A stretch of DNA of 64,000 nucleotides from Deltaproteobacteria bacterium (GTDB taxonomy: Bacteria; Desulfobacterota; RBG-13-43-22). The stretch's first letter is position 1. The number at the start of each line of letters is the position of its first letter. The notes under the pieces were generated by a model. The model made no database searches. It was not told the DNA's origin and saw nothing but the letters and a program-made list of their open reading frames with translations. Shown in pieces: positions 25,844 to 35,386 of this stretch. The stretch covers positions 1 through 64,000 of the forward strand of contig JACQYK010000065.1 of assembly GCA_016208255.1 (NCBI GenBank), given 5' to 3'. Made by a program: the position numbers and the translations under genes.

Positions 25844-26977
25844 TCAGGGGTGCAGGACGCAACTACCGATAACTTGACCGCTCCATTTGGCTTTCATCGC
25901 CTTCTTGTATTCAGGTAAGGGAAAAACATGTGAAATGTGGGGCTTGATTCGTCCTTCAGCCACCCAGCGCATGATCTGATTGAAACGTGGCGGGCGGATA
26001 GCCGGGTTATTGATCGTGGAAATAACCATCGGACATCCCAGAACGTCCAGCCCCTTCATCATGATCAAGTTGGTAGGCAGCTGATTGGCATTAGGTGCCC
26101 CACGCTGTCCCCGCCCTTTGGCCACAAAGGGGGTAGACGCCCAACCGACAATCAGAAAGCGGGCTCCGAAGGAAACACAGCGCAGACTCTCCATCGAAAC
26201 TTCCCCGCCGACTCCGTCATAAACCACATCAACCCCGCGCCCGCCGGTTAGCCCTTTGACCTCATCGCGAAACCGGCGCACCCCGGATTCACCTTCTGCG
26301 TTTTTACAGTTAATGACCTGGTCAGCCCCCTGGGCTTTGACAACGGCCAGCTTTTCCCCGGAACGGCCGGTGGCAATAACGGTGGCTCCCACGATTTTGG
26401 CGATGTGGACGGCGGCCAGCCCGGTGGAGCCGGAAGCTCCGTTGATTAAGACCGTTTCCCCTTCCTTTAAACGACCACGGGTAATCAAACAATGGTAAGC
26501 GGTTTCATAACTGCTGAGCAGGCAGCAGGCCTGGTCAAATGAAAAACCTTCGGGAATCCGATATAGGGCCCTATCCGGCACCACCGCATAGGAGGCGAAC
26601 CCACCCTGGTCCTGATAGGTCCCACCTGACCTGGGACCGGCCTGGAGCCCATCCACTAAAACGCGGTCCCCAACCGCAATCTTTTCGGCGGGAACAGCGC
26701 TACCGGTCTCTAACACAAGCCCGCTGTATTCCATTCCCGGCGTATAGGGTGGATGGGGCATGTGCTGGTATTGCCCGCTGGTCATCAGCAGGTCCACCCA
26801 TCCCACCGATACGCTCTTGATCGAGATGATCACTTCATGGCCTTTGAGCGTCACGGGGTCAGGTGGGGCCATATCCTGGATGGACATATACTTTTCAATG
26901 GCCTCAACCGGGTTCTCGGCGAACTCCGCCACCACCACTTTTTTCCCGGGTTTCATTTCTGTGGCTGACATCGACAC
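25844..26977 (-). CDS. zinc-independent MDR family oxidoreductase (quinone oxidoreductase-like)
   Basis: 377 aa. An N-terminal GroES-like domain (MSIQDMAPPDPVTLKGHEVI onward) is followed by a Rossmann domain with VLINGASGSTGLAAVHIAKI (about residues 155-175), typical of NADPH-dependent quinone oxidoreductase/enoyl reductase members of the medium-chain family. Structural zinc cysteines are not evident. It is the last gene of the catabolic operon, 16 bp after the acyl-CoA dehydrogenase fragment. A role in reducing a CoA-thioester intermediate is possible. Confidence 0.82.
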   Translation of the reverse strand: MSMSATEMKPGKKVVVAEFAENPVEAIEKYMSIQDMAPPDPVTLKGHEVIISIKSVSVGWVDLLMTSGQYQHMPHPPYTPGMEYSGLVLETGSAVPAEKIAVGDRVLVDGLQAGPRSGGTYQDQGGFASYAVVPDRALYRIPEGFSFDQACCLLSSYETAYHCLITRGRLKEGETVLINGASGSTGLAAVHIAKIVGATVIATGRSGEKLAVVKAQGADQVINCKNAEGESGVRRFRDEVKGLTGGRGVDVVYDGVGGEVSMESLRCVSFGARFLIVGWASTPFVAKGRGQRGAPNANQLPTNLIMMKGLDVLGCPMVISTINNPAIRPPRFNQIMRWVAEGRIKPHISHVFPLPEYKKAMKAKWSGQVIGSCVLHP

Positions 26978-26993
26978 CTTTCATCTTTCATCA

Positions 26994-27845
26994 TTATTCT
27001 AAAAAAGAGTTAGGGGGGCCATCATTCAAAAGCCTTCGGGCCAATTGGAGCCTTTGGATCTCCGATGTCCCTTCACCGATCCTGGAGGCTCTGGCTTTTC
27101 TGTATATCCCTTCAATGGGACATTCCTTCATATATCCCATGCCCCCATGGATTTGGAGGGCCTTATCCGCAGCCCTGCATAGCATCTCCGAGGAATGGAG
27201 TTTGACCATCCCCGACTCCCGGATCTGATATTGGGCAATAAGTTTACCAAACTGAACTCTTTGCTTGGCATAATCGAGGGCCAATTGCAGGCATTTGTCC
27301 GCCATCCCTATAAAAAAGGCTGCCAGACGCAAACGCCCTTCCCCCACCCGCTTCAGGGCCAGAAGCAAACCTTCGTCGACTTTTCCAAGAACATTTCCCG
27401 CGGGAACCCGACAGTCCTCAAAAATCAACTCACCCAACCGGTCCCCTCCACCCATGTTTTTATGAATCCCTCCCAGGGAAAAGCCGGGGGTACCCTTGTC
27501 CACCAGGAAGCAGGTAATTCCCCTATTAACCTTGTCGGTTACAGCGAATACAATAACAAAGTCTGCATAAGGGGCGTTGGAAATAAAGTGTTTTCTTCCG
27601 TTAAGAATAAAAACGTCGCCATCCTGAACAGCCCTTGTTTCAATGGACCTCGCATCCGAGCCGACATTGGGCTCGGTCAGGGCAAAACAGGAGAGTTTCT
27701 CGGCTCTAAGGGCGGGACACAGGTATTTCTCTTTTTGTTCTCCCTCACAGGCCAGAAGGATATGGGACATTGCACCAGCCTCTCCAAATATAGCATCAGC
27801 GAGCTCATACCCGGATCTCCTGATCTCTTCTCTTAACAAAGTCAT
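26994..27845 (-). pseudogene. acyl-CoA dehydrogenase, truncated
   Basis: 283 aa against about 380 for the family. The middle domain (FALTEPNVGSDARSIETRAV, then NGRKHFISNAPYADFVIVFA) and the C-terminal flavin-binding end (LQIHGGMGYMKE and IGEGTSEIQRL with the catalytic-type Glu) are clear. The N-terminal ~90 residues are missing, with stops upstream. An internal ~30-residue segment after FGKLIAQYQ is also missing, because the text goes straight to IRESGMVKLHSSEM. Two deletions make activity doubtful. Genes before and after suggest a former fatty or aromatic acid catabolic role. Confidence 0.72.
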
Positions 27846-27957
27846 CCCAAGGTTACTCCCTACACCCTGAGTTTAAACTGACTGCTCATGCCGAAGGTCA
27901 ACATCCTGTTAAAGGAATCTCTCCGGGCAAAGTAAATCCGGTTAGTATCTCAGATTT

Positions 27958-29508
27958 TTACCCTTGGATCCCTTTTACGCTTTGATCCTGTTTGAACTGT
28001 TCTTGCAATAAACGTTTTAGGATTTTACCGGTATGGTTACGGGGAAAAGACTGAACCGTTTTTAGGAGTTTGGGAATCTTATAACCGGCGATTTTATCCC
28101 GGCAGTAGGACTTGACCTCATCCAGAGACAAGAGTTTCCCTTCTTTCAAAATTACGACAGCGGTCACTATTTCTCCCCAGCCATCGATATCCGGTAAACC
28201 GATCACGACCAGGTCTTCGATTGCTGGCCGGGATCTCAATACATCTTCCACCTCACGGGAGTATACATTTTCACCACCGGTTTTGATCAATTCCTTTTTT
28301 CGATCGACAAAATAGAGCCATCCTTCTTCATCCATTTTGCCGAGGTCCCCGGTATGGAGCCAGTCGCCGGTATACAGAGCGGCACTGGCGGTCTCGTTTT
28401 TCCAGTAACCGGGTATACAGGTTTTCGAGCGTATCATGATCTCCCCGATTCTTCCACCCGGCAGGGACCGGTTCTGTTCATCCCAGATTTGCAAGTCGAT
28501 CCCCTCCATGGGTTTGCCGCATGAATCTGGGCGGGTAAAGTAATCCTGATCGGTGATTATAGTCACCGGCCCGGTGGTCTCTGTTTGGCCGTAGACCCCC
28601 ATGTAACTACAACCAAATTTCGTGCAGAAGGCGCGCATACGCTGCGCATGAACCGGGCCGGCGCCGCCGGCCCCAATCACAAAGCGTAGAGAAGGAAAGG
28701 TCAACTTCTCCCGGTCGGCTATTTCGGTCAGAAGTGTATCATAAGGCGGCACCAGCATAGTGATGGAGACGTTTTTGCGGATCAAATAGTAAACCAGTGA
28801 TTCCGGGTCGAATTTTGTAGCCACCAGGTTGGCACCACCTCCCTGCATAGTTGCCCGGGTGCGGATCAGGCCAGCCTGATGAAAGTAGGGCATAAAAGCT
28901 AGATAGACATCCTGGGGATTGGTTCTCAATACCTCGGCTGTCAGACGGTCGATCATGACAGATCCTTCATGGGTCTGTAAGCCGCCCTTGGGCTTTCCGG
29001 TCGTTCCACTGGTATAGATCAAAAGTACGGGGTCCTGAGGGGATAACCGGGGCTCGGCCACAACCTCTTGTCCCGCGGCCGCCAGTTCATCGGTTGCATA
29101 ATCCGCCGCTTTTCGGTCACCGATAGCGATGGTGAACTTCAGGGATGGACAAGAGGCCGAGAGATCGGCGAGCAAGGTCTGATAGCTTCCATCTATAATC
29201 AGCGCTGAGGCTTCGGCGTTGTTGATGACCCAAGAAAGTTCGTTCAAGGTGTGACGAATATTGAGGACCAGCAGGATGACCCCGATTTTTGCACTGGCAT
29301 AGTGCCAGGCAATGTAGTCAGTACAATTGCCCGACAGGATGGCGATACGATCCCCCTGGCCAATTCCCAGTCGCGATAGAGCCCCGGCCAGGTGCTCTAT
29401 GCGCGCACACAACTGGTCAAACGTGGTCTCCCGATCTATAGAGTCAAAAGCGGTCCGACTTCCGTAGTGCCGCACCGTATCATAGAGAACATCCTGCAGC
29501 AGATCCAT
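27958..29508 (-). CDS. AMP-forming acyl-CoA synthetase
   Basis: 516 aa, class I adenylate-forming enzyme. Motifs in order: LLIYTSGTTGKPKG (phosphate loop), YGQTETTG, GDLGKMDEEGWLYFVDRKKE (hinge) and the C-terminal lysine motif NHTGKILKRLL. It converts a carboxylic acid to its CoA thioester via an acyl-adenylate. Second of two tandem ligases in the operon, so two different or successive acids may be activated. The acid is not predictable from sequence. Confidence 0.9.
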   Translation of the reverse strand: MDLLQDVLYDTVRHYGSRTAFDSIDRETTFDQLCARIEHLAGALSRLGIGQGDRIAILSGNCTDYIAWHYASAKIGVILLVLNIRHTLNELSWVINNAEASALIIDGSYQTLLADLSASCPSLKFTIAIGDRKAADYATDELAAAGQEVVAEPRLSPQDPVLLIYTSGTTGKPKGGLQTHEGSVMIDRLTAEVLRTNPQDVYLAFMPYFHQAGLIRTRATMQGGGANLVATKFDPESLVYYLIRKNVSITMLVPPYDTLLTEIADREKLTFPSLRFVIGAGGAGPVHAQRMRAFCTKFGCSYMGVYGQTETTGPVTIITDQDYFTRPDSCGKPMEGIDLQIWDEQNRSLPGGRIGEIMIRSKTCIPGYWKNETASAALYTGDWLHTGDLGKMDEEGWLYFVDRKKELIKTGGENVYSREVEDVLRSRPAIEDLVVIGLPDIDGWGEIVTAVVILKEGKLLSLDEVKSYCRDKIAGYKIPKLLKTVQSFPRNHTGKILKRLLQEQFKQDQSVKGIQG

Positions 29509-29650
29509 TTTTTATCTCCAGAAGGCCGGTTGCTGTCATCGTTAACCGGTTTTGTGACTAATCCGTTGTGGCCTTAAAAACGGAGTCGCAAACGGGGTTA
29601 GGTCTAACAAATTACCACGCGATTGAATTTGTCCACCCCAAAAGGACATA

Positions 29651-31216
29651 TCAAATCTTCCGTTCCCTGCCCTCCCAATATTTTTCCCGCAATTCCTGTT
29701 TGAGGATTTTTCCAGTCAGCGTTCGCGGGATCTCCTTGACAAACTCCACTTTTTTAGCTTTTTTGTAATCAGCCAGATGGGCCTTCATGAAAGCGATAAG
29801 CTCTTCCTCGATAGCCGTGCAGCCCGTTTTCAAGACCACTAAAGCGCAGACCGCTTCTCCCCACACTTCATCGGGGATACCCACCACCGCGGCATCCATG
29901 ACAGCGGGATGTTCCATCAAGACGCTTTCCAGTTCAAAGGGATAGATGTTAAAACCGCCGCTGATGATCATATCCTTTTTTCGATCCTTGAGGTAGATAT
30001 AGCCGTCCGCGTCTACCGTGCAGAGATCTCCGGTATAGAATCGACCGTCAATTAGCGTGTGCCGGGTCTCTTCCGGCAGTTTCCAATAGCCGGTCATGAC
30101 CATATCGCTACGGGTGGTTAACTCTCCAATTTCACCGGATTTAACCTCTTGTCCGACCTCGTTCAGCACCTTTACGTCCACTCCGGGAAACGGTTTTCCG
30201 CAGGAATAAAGTCTGTTGGACCCCTCCAGACCATCGGGGTTGATATGATCCTCGATATCGAGGAAAGTCAGTGCGCCGGCTTCAGAACAACCGTAATCCT
30301 GCATGAAAATTGGTCCGAAACGCTTGATCCCCCGCTTAACCAGCTCCGGGGTCATGGGGGAACCGCCATAGGTGATGCATTTCAGGCTTTTTAAATCAAA
30401 CTGGTCCAGTTCGGGGGCGTTAAGGAGAAAGTTAAGAATTACCGGAACAATATGGCAGTCGGTAATTCTGTGAGTGTCGATTAAACGCATCATCTCGACT
30501 ACATCAAAGCGCTCCATGATGACTGTCAAGGCACCAATCCACTGGTACATCAGATCAAAGGCGACACCGGCGAATGAATAGGAGGGCAACATCTGCAAGG
30601 CCCGGGTCCCCTCCTGAAAAAGCCCTTTTTCCCGGATTTCGGCATGACAGATGTCGATGATACTGGAGGCCGTGCTTTGCGTATGTACCGCTCCTTTCGG
30701 CAGACCTGTTGTCCCGCTGGTATACTGCAGCCAGAGAATGTGGTCCCTTGTCAACTGGACTTTTGGCTCCTCCGTTGAATACCGCTCGGGGAAGTCCCCC
30801 AGATATTGGTAGCCTTCCAGTCGTTGGTCCAGGCAAAAAAAATGATCTATGCCGGTCAGCTGTCGCCTGATCTCTTCAACCACCGGCTCAAAGGCGGCCG
30901 AGATTACCAACGCTTTAGCTTCGGAATTGTTGATGATATAAACCAGTTCTCTGGGCTTCAACCTGGTATTGACAGGAACCAAGCCCAAACCCGCCTTACC
31001 CGCCGTCCAAAACATCTCGCGGTAGTAATGGCAGTTTCCACAAAGCAGGGCGATCCTGTCCCCCGTTAACAGCCCCAGATCTGCCAATCCATTGGCCAAA
31101 GCGTTTGATTGCTGCCCGAGTTCGGCAAAAGTCACCTCACCCTGGCTGGCGCAGATGGTGCCAACCCGATCCCCGTACTTCTCCACCATGAGGTTGATTT
31201 TATCGCGATATATCAT
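29651..31216 (-). CDS. AMP-forming acyl-CoA synthetase
   Basis: 521 aa, with LQYTSGTTGLPKG, DYGCSEAGALT, GDLCTVDADGYIYLKDRKKD and TLTGKILKQEL. Full length, with a good ribosome site (AAGGAGAG). It lies between the TRAP permease and the second ligase in the same direction, which links uptake to CoA activation. Distant from the ligase at 38010 in sequence. Confidence 0.9.
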   Translation of the reverse strand: MIYRDKINLMVEKYGDRVGTICASQGEVTFAELGQQSNALANGLADLGLLTGDRIALLCGNCHYYREMFWTAGKAGLGLVPVNTRLKPRELVYIINNSEAKALVISAAFEPVVEEIRRQLTGIDHFFCLDQRLEGYQYLGDFPERYSTEEPKVQLTRDHILWLQYTSGTTGLPKGAVHTQSTASSIIDICHAEIREKGLFQEGTRALQMLPSYSFAGVAFDLMYQWIGALTVIMERFDVVEMMRLIDTHRITDCHIVPVILNFLLNAPELDQFDLKSLKCITYGGSPMTPELVKRGIKRFGPIFMQDYGCSEAGALTFLDIEDHINPDGLEGSNRLYSCGKPFPGVDVKVLNEVGQEVKSGEIGELTTRSDMVMTGYWKLPEETRHTLIDGRFYTGDLCTVDADGYIYLKDRKKDMIISGGFNIYPFELESVLMEHPAVMDAAVVGIPDEVWGEAVCALVVLKTGCTAIEEELIAFMKAHLADYKKAKKVEFVKEIPRTLTGKILKQELREKYWEGRERKI

Positions 31217-31329
31217 AGTTCTCTCCTTCCCGAATGATTTCAGTGGGCTGGAAAGTTATTTGACCGTTAACGCTGCTGCCCCGAAATATAATCCATGGGA
31301 AAAAAGGCCTTCGCATGTACATCTTCATC

Positions 31330-33291
31330 TCATGGCGATTGAGACCCTGTTGGTGTGGCCTTTGACCCGGTTCCGCGCAATTTTATGAAACGAAAACCAA
31401 CTACCGCTACTGCCAGCCCAAACCCGATCAGATCGGTATATAATCCAGGCTTGATGAGCCCGAGGGCGGCAGCCAGAAGAATCAAACGTTCCGGTACGGA
31501 TATCTTCCAGTCCCTAAGGATGTATCCCTGTAAGGAACAGGCTAGAAGATAAGTCCCTATGGTGGCCGATATGAACACCCCGAGCAGGACGGACATCGAC
31601 CCTTTCATCATCAATTCCGGATTGTAAACCAGTAAAAAGGGAATCAGATATAAAACCAGACCAAGCCTGGACGCCGTCACTGCCGTCTTCAGCATGTTGG
31701 CCCCGGCTATGCTGGCAGCCACATAGGCGTCCGGAGCAACCGGTGGGGTGATATTGGAAAGGATACCGAAATAAAAGATGAACAGATGCGCCCCCAGGGG
31801 ATCGACACCCATTTGCACCAGTGCCGGGGCGACCAGGACGGCCAACAGGATGTAGCAGATCATGGCCGGCAGTCCCATTCCAAGGATCAGTGAAGTGATC
31901 ATGGTCAGGAACAGGAGTAGTAACAGGTGGCCGCCCGATACGTCGACCAGCATCGTTGAAAGATTGAATCCGAGGGCCGTGCGGTCAACAATCCCCTGTA
32001 TCAGACTGGCGGCACAAATGACCCCAATAATGATCAAGGATCCGTAAGCCCCGCTTTTCAACCCGCTAAAAAGCATACGGAAGGTCATACGGGTGGACCG
32101 TCGGAGCCAACTGGACAGTGGAATTGAGAAAATCGTTATCACCGCTGCCCGGGGCGGGGAAACATCAGCAACCGCCAACAAGTAAATCAGGATGATGACT
32201 GGCAGGATCAAATGGCCTTCTTCTTTGATCGCCTTTCTAAAGCTGGGCAGCTGTTCCCGAGGTAATCCCAACAGTCCGAGTTTCAAGGCTTCGAAATCGA
32301 CCATGGCGAACAGGGCCAGGTAGAACAAAATGGCGATCAGCAGGGCGGCTTTAGCGACATCCCAATAGGCTATTCCCAGGATTTCGATCATAATAAAGAC
32401 CGACCCCCCCATGACCGGCGGCATCAGTTGCGCTCCGGAACTGGAAACGGCTTCCACTGCTCCCGCAAAAAATGGTTTATAACCGGTTCGTTTCATCAGG
32501 GGGATAGTGAAAGAACCGGTAGCGGCCACATTGGCAATGGAACTCCCGGTGAATATCCCGAACAGGGAACTGGCAACGATCGCCATTTTCGCCGGTCCTC
32601 CCCGGACCGTTCCCAGGAGGCTCATGGATATCTTGATAAACAGATCCCCAACACCGGACTCCCGGATCATGGCGGCCAGAATGATGAAAAGGGCGATATA
32701 GGTCGCCGAAACTCCGGTGATCATGCCATAAATACCGCCGGTGGTCAGAAAAAAGGAGCTGACCATTTTGGTCAGGCTCAGTCCCCGATGAGCAACAATA
32801 TTGGGCATGTAGGGACCCCAAAAGGCGAACACCAGAAAGCCCGCTACTACCGCGAAGAAAAACCATCCGACGGTGCGACGTGCCAGTTCAACCGTAAAGA
32901 TAATCGCCGTTGTCCCCAATAAAAGATCAACGAAAAGAATCGGCATGCCGACCCGATCGAAGTAAGTAGTAAAATTATGATAAACATAAATGCCGATACC
33001 TAATGAAACCAGCATCATCAAAAAATCAACGGCGAAGGCAAGACGATTTTTTCTTAAACGTGCATGAACAGGAACCAACAGCCAGACCAGCATCCAGCCG
33101 AGTGTCACATGGATAATCCGCTGTTGAAGAGCTGGCAAACGTCCCATCAGACCGGTATATAAATGAAAGCCGACAAAAAGCATGGCGATGAAAGCTGCCA
33201 GATGGTTGAAATACCTGGGCAGTTTTCGGAACCGGCTCTCAAAGGACTCATCCTCGGGGATCGCAGGAATTACGGGTGCCTCTTTTTCCAT
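31330..33291 (-). CDS. TRAP transporter permease, fused 4TM/12TM (TAXI type)
   Basis: 653 aa, highly hydrophobic. The N-terminal ~200 residues correspond to the small DctQ-like part and the rest to the large DctM-like part, with signature stretches such as SSLFGIFTGSSIANVAATGS, SSGAQLMPPVMGGSVFIMIE, LILGMGLPAMICYILLAVLV and NITPPVAPDAYVAASIAGA. Such fusions work with TAXI binding proteins, and one is encoded just upstream. It imports an organic acid using an ion gradient. A stable stem-loop separates it from the binding-protein gene. Confidence 0.92.
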   Translation of the reverse strand: MEKEAPVIPAIPEDESFESRFRKLPRYFNHLAAFIAMLFVGFHLYTGLMGRLPALQQRIIHVTLGWMLVWLLVPVHARLRKNRLAFAVDFLMMLVSLGIGIYVYHNFTTYFDRVGMPILFVDLLLGTTAIIFTVELARRTVGWFFFAVVAGFLVFAFWGPYMPNIVAHRGLSLTKMVSSFFLTTGGIYGMITGVSATYIALFIILAAMIRESGVGDLFIKISMSLLGTVRGGPAKMAIVASSLFGIFTGSSIANVAATGSFTIPLMKRTGYKPFFAGAVEAVSSSGAQLMPPVMGGSVFIMIEILGIAYWDVAKAALLIAILFYLALFAMVDFEALKLGLLGLPREQLPSFRKAIKEEGHLILPVIILIYLLAVADVSPPRAAVITIFSIPLSSWLRRSTRMTFRMLFSGLKSGAYGSLIIIGVICAASLIQGIVDRTALGFNLSTMLVDVSGGHLLLLLFLTMITSLILGMGLPAMICYILLAVLVAPALVQMGVDPLGAHLFIFYFGILSNITPPVAPDAYVAASIAGANMLKTAVTASRLGLVLYLIPFLLVYNPELMMKGSMSVLLGVFISATIGTYLLACSLQGYILRDWKISVPERLILLAAALGLIKPGLYTDLIGFGLAVAVVGFRFIKLRGTGSKATPTGSQSP

Positions 33292-33380
33292 ATTTTTGTT
33301 GTCTCCCTCAGGAAAGTGAATGAATCGGATTCGTCAAGACCAAAATGCCTCTTTGGTCTTGTTTGAGGCGGATCCTTTGA

Positions 33381-33413
33381 ACCCCATGCCCCAAAAAAAT
33401 TGGGGCATGGGGT
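33381..33413 (-). promoter_or_regulatory. intercistronic stem-loop between binding protein and permease genes
   Basis: ACCCCATGCCCCAA and TTGGGGCATGGGGT form a perfect 14-bp stem with a 5-nt A loop. No U-run follows on the minus strand, so it is not a standard terminator. Hairpins at this position often protect the upstream binding-protein mRNA from 3' decay and raise its expression over the permease. Confidence 0.6.
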
Positions 33414-33467
33414 ATTCAGCGATCCGGGTCTGAATTCCGGGTCACTAAGGGACCTGGGCATGGGCCG

Positions 33468-34451
33468 TTAGTTTTTCCACAACCCCTTTTCCTTATAATA
33501 TCTGATCGCTCCCGGATGAAAGTTACACCCAAGTTTCAGCAATGTCTCCATATAATTGAAGGCATCTTTGGTATTGTATTCCAAGCCGGCACGATGGATT
33601 TTCGCGATTTCCTTGTTGTACTCCAGAATGCCTTTGGTGATTTTATACACGGTCTCCTCGTCCAGGTCTTTTTTGACGATCAGGTAGGCCGGGATCCCGA
33701 AGGTGTTGACACTTTTATCAACACCAGGATACACCCCCGGAGGGATAACATATTTGACAAAGACAGGGGATAAAGCCCGGAGTTTGTCGACCACATCATC
33801 CGGAATGTTGATGATGTGGATGCCCTTGGTCGTTGCCAGGTCCATTGCCGCTGGAACAGGCAAACCGCTGCCCAACGCCGCCACTTCGATCACGCCGTCT
33901 TTGATGGCGTTGACCTGTTCACTTTGGCTGATATAGGCGACTTTTGCGTCTTCGAGTTTCAAACCATAAGCAGTGAAAAACGTTTTGACGATGCCGCCGA
34001 TGGCGCTGCCCGGTTCCCCGGCTCCGATGCGAATACCTTTCGTCATGATTTTTGCCAGATCATCCCTGCCAAACCTGGAGTTTTTCAAAACGACAAAATG
34101 CGCGATACTGACATGGGCGGCCATCAGCAAACGAAAGTCGTTCGGGGAAACCTGTTTCTGTTTCAGGTTGCCCAAAAGGTCGGTGATATGGGTGATTCCC
34201 AGATCGAGTTCACCCCGCGCCACCCTCCTCAGGTTTTCCGTTCCGCCAGCGGTTGCCTCGGGGGCCATTTTCCAGCCGCGATTGTGATCATTGAGCACTT
34301 TGCTGATACCGTTGCCGATATGGTACCAGGTTCCTCCGGGATCGCCGCTTCCCAAGGAGATAAAATCCTTGGCAAAGAGTGAGGATGACAGGAAAACCAT
34401 TAGAACCGTCAAACTAATGCAAAAAATTTCTTTCTTTTTCATGTGTTTCAT
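33468..34451 (-). CDS. TAXI family TRAP transporter solute-binding protein
   Basis: 327 aa with a signal peptide (residues 1-27). The TAXI opening FISLGSGDPGGTWYHIGNGI is followed by EATAGGTENLRRVARGELDL and IRIGAGEPGSAIGGIVKTFF. The periplasmic protein delivers substrate to the fused permease downstream. A GGAGG ribosome site supports the listed ATG. TAXI proteins bind organic acids such as glutamate-like or aromatic acids; the ligand here is unknown. Confidence 0.92.
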   Translation of the reverse strand: MKHMKKKEIFCISLTVLMVFLSSSLFAKDFISLGSGDPGGTWYHIGNGISKVLNDHNRGWKMAPEATAGGTENLRRVARGELDLGITHITDLLGNLKQKQVSPNDFRLLMAAHVSIAHFVVLKNSRFGRDDLAKIMTKGIRIGAGEPGSAIGGIVKTFFTAYGLKLEDAKVAYISQSEQVNAIKDGVIEVAALGSGLPVPAAMDLATTKGIHIINIPDDVVDKLRALSPVFVKYVIPPGVYPGVDKSVNTFGIPAYLIVKKDLDEETVYKITKGILEYNKEIAKIHRAGLEYNTKDAFNYMETLLKLGCNFHPGAIRYYKEKGLWKN

Positions 34452-34508
34452 CTCTTCCTCCCTTTATTGGATTAATCTACACGATGTAAAAAAAAATATG
34501 GCCCATAT

Positions 34509-35372
34509 TCATTCTGTTTTCTCCAGCATGGCCGGAAGCTCCCAGGGGGTTCGAACCACCCTGGCTCCAGCTTGCGTCAGAACCCGCATTTTAGCTTCTG
34601 CGGTCTCCCGATCTTCACGTATCCGAGCCCCGGAATGCCCCATGGTTTTACCGGGAGGCGCCTGCCAGCCAACTATGTAGCAGAAAACCGGTTTTGACAT
34701 GACGCGGATCTGCTCGGCCGCCGGACCTTCCATGAAACCTCCGATTTCAGTCAGCATGACCACCTGCTCGGTTTGCGGGTCATTTTCGAATTGCCGGAGA
34801 TAATCGGCTTGGGAGCGGCCGCTGATCAGATCGCCGCCGATGGAGATCGCCGTGCTGAATCCAAAACCCGCTTGGTTGAGAATGGACATTACCAGCAGCG
34901 ACAGGGTTCCGCTCCGCGACATCAGGCCCAGTTTGCCGGGTTTACAGATAGCGGGGTCCATGGATCCCAGCAGGGATTCCCCGGGAGTAATGGCTCCCAG
35001 CGAATTGGGGCCGATGACCCATAAACCGTTTTCCTCTGCCAGACGACGGATCTTCAGGCCGTTATGCACCGGAACCCCTTCCGTGCCGATAAAGACGGTC
35101 TTGATGCCGTTATCCAAAATCTCGTAGAAAGTTTCCAGTACCAAGGCGGCAGGCACATAGACAATCGCCGTGTCGGCGGCGCTCACCGCCAGCGCTTCAG
35201 CGACGCTGTCAAACAACGGAATCTCCAGCAGGGATTCACCCCCGCGTCCGGGGGCCACCCCTGCCGCGATCAGGGTTCCGTATTGTTTCATCATGGCTGC
35301 CTGCAAAGAGGCATAACGACCGGTCAGCCCATGGATGATCACGCTTGTTTGTCTGTTGACAAGAATTGACAT
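34509..35372 (-). CDS. succinyl-CoA synthetase alpha-like subunit of an ADP-forming acyl-CoA ligase
   Basis: 287 aa. The CoA-binding Rossmann domain begins TSVIIHGLTGRYASLQAAMM, and the phosphohistidine loop is present as KTMGHSGARI near residue 245. Paired with the beta-like subunit 14 bp upstream. It could form succinyl-CoA or, as in acetogenic and syntrophic organisms, make ATP from another acyl-CoA. The operon setting favours a catabolic acyl-CoA. Confidence 0.85.
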   Translation of the reverse strand: MSILVNRQTSVIIHGLTGRYASLQAAMMKQYGTLIAAGVAPGRGGESLLEIPLFDSVAEALAVSAADTAIVYVPAALVLETFYEILDNGIKTVFIGTEGVPVHNGLKIRRLAEENGLWVIGPNSLGAITPGESLLGSMDPAICKPGKLGLMSRSGTLSLLVMSILNQAGFGFSTAISIGGDLISGRSQADYLRQFENDPQTEQVVMLTEIGGFMEGPAAEQIRVMSKPVFCYIVGWQAPPGKTMGHSGARIREDRETAEAKMRVLTQAGARVVRTPWELPAMLEKTE

Positions 35373-35386
35373 CTTGATGCCCCGAT

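Noticed and set aside
34546-34562. GGTTCGAACCACC resembling a tRNA T-loop
   Set aside because: It lies inside the conserved alpha-subunit CoA ligase gene, and no acceptor, D or anticodon arms can be drawn around it.
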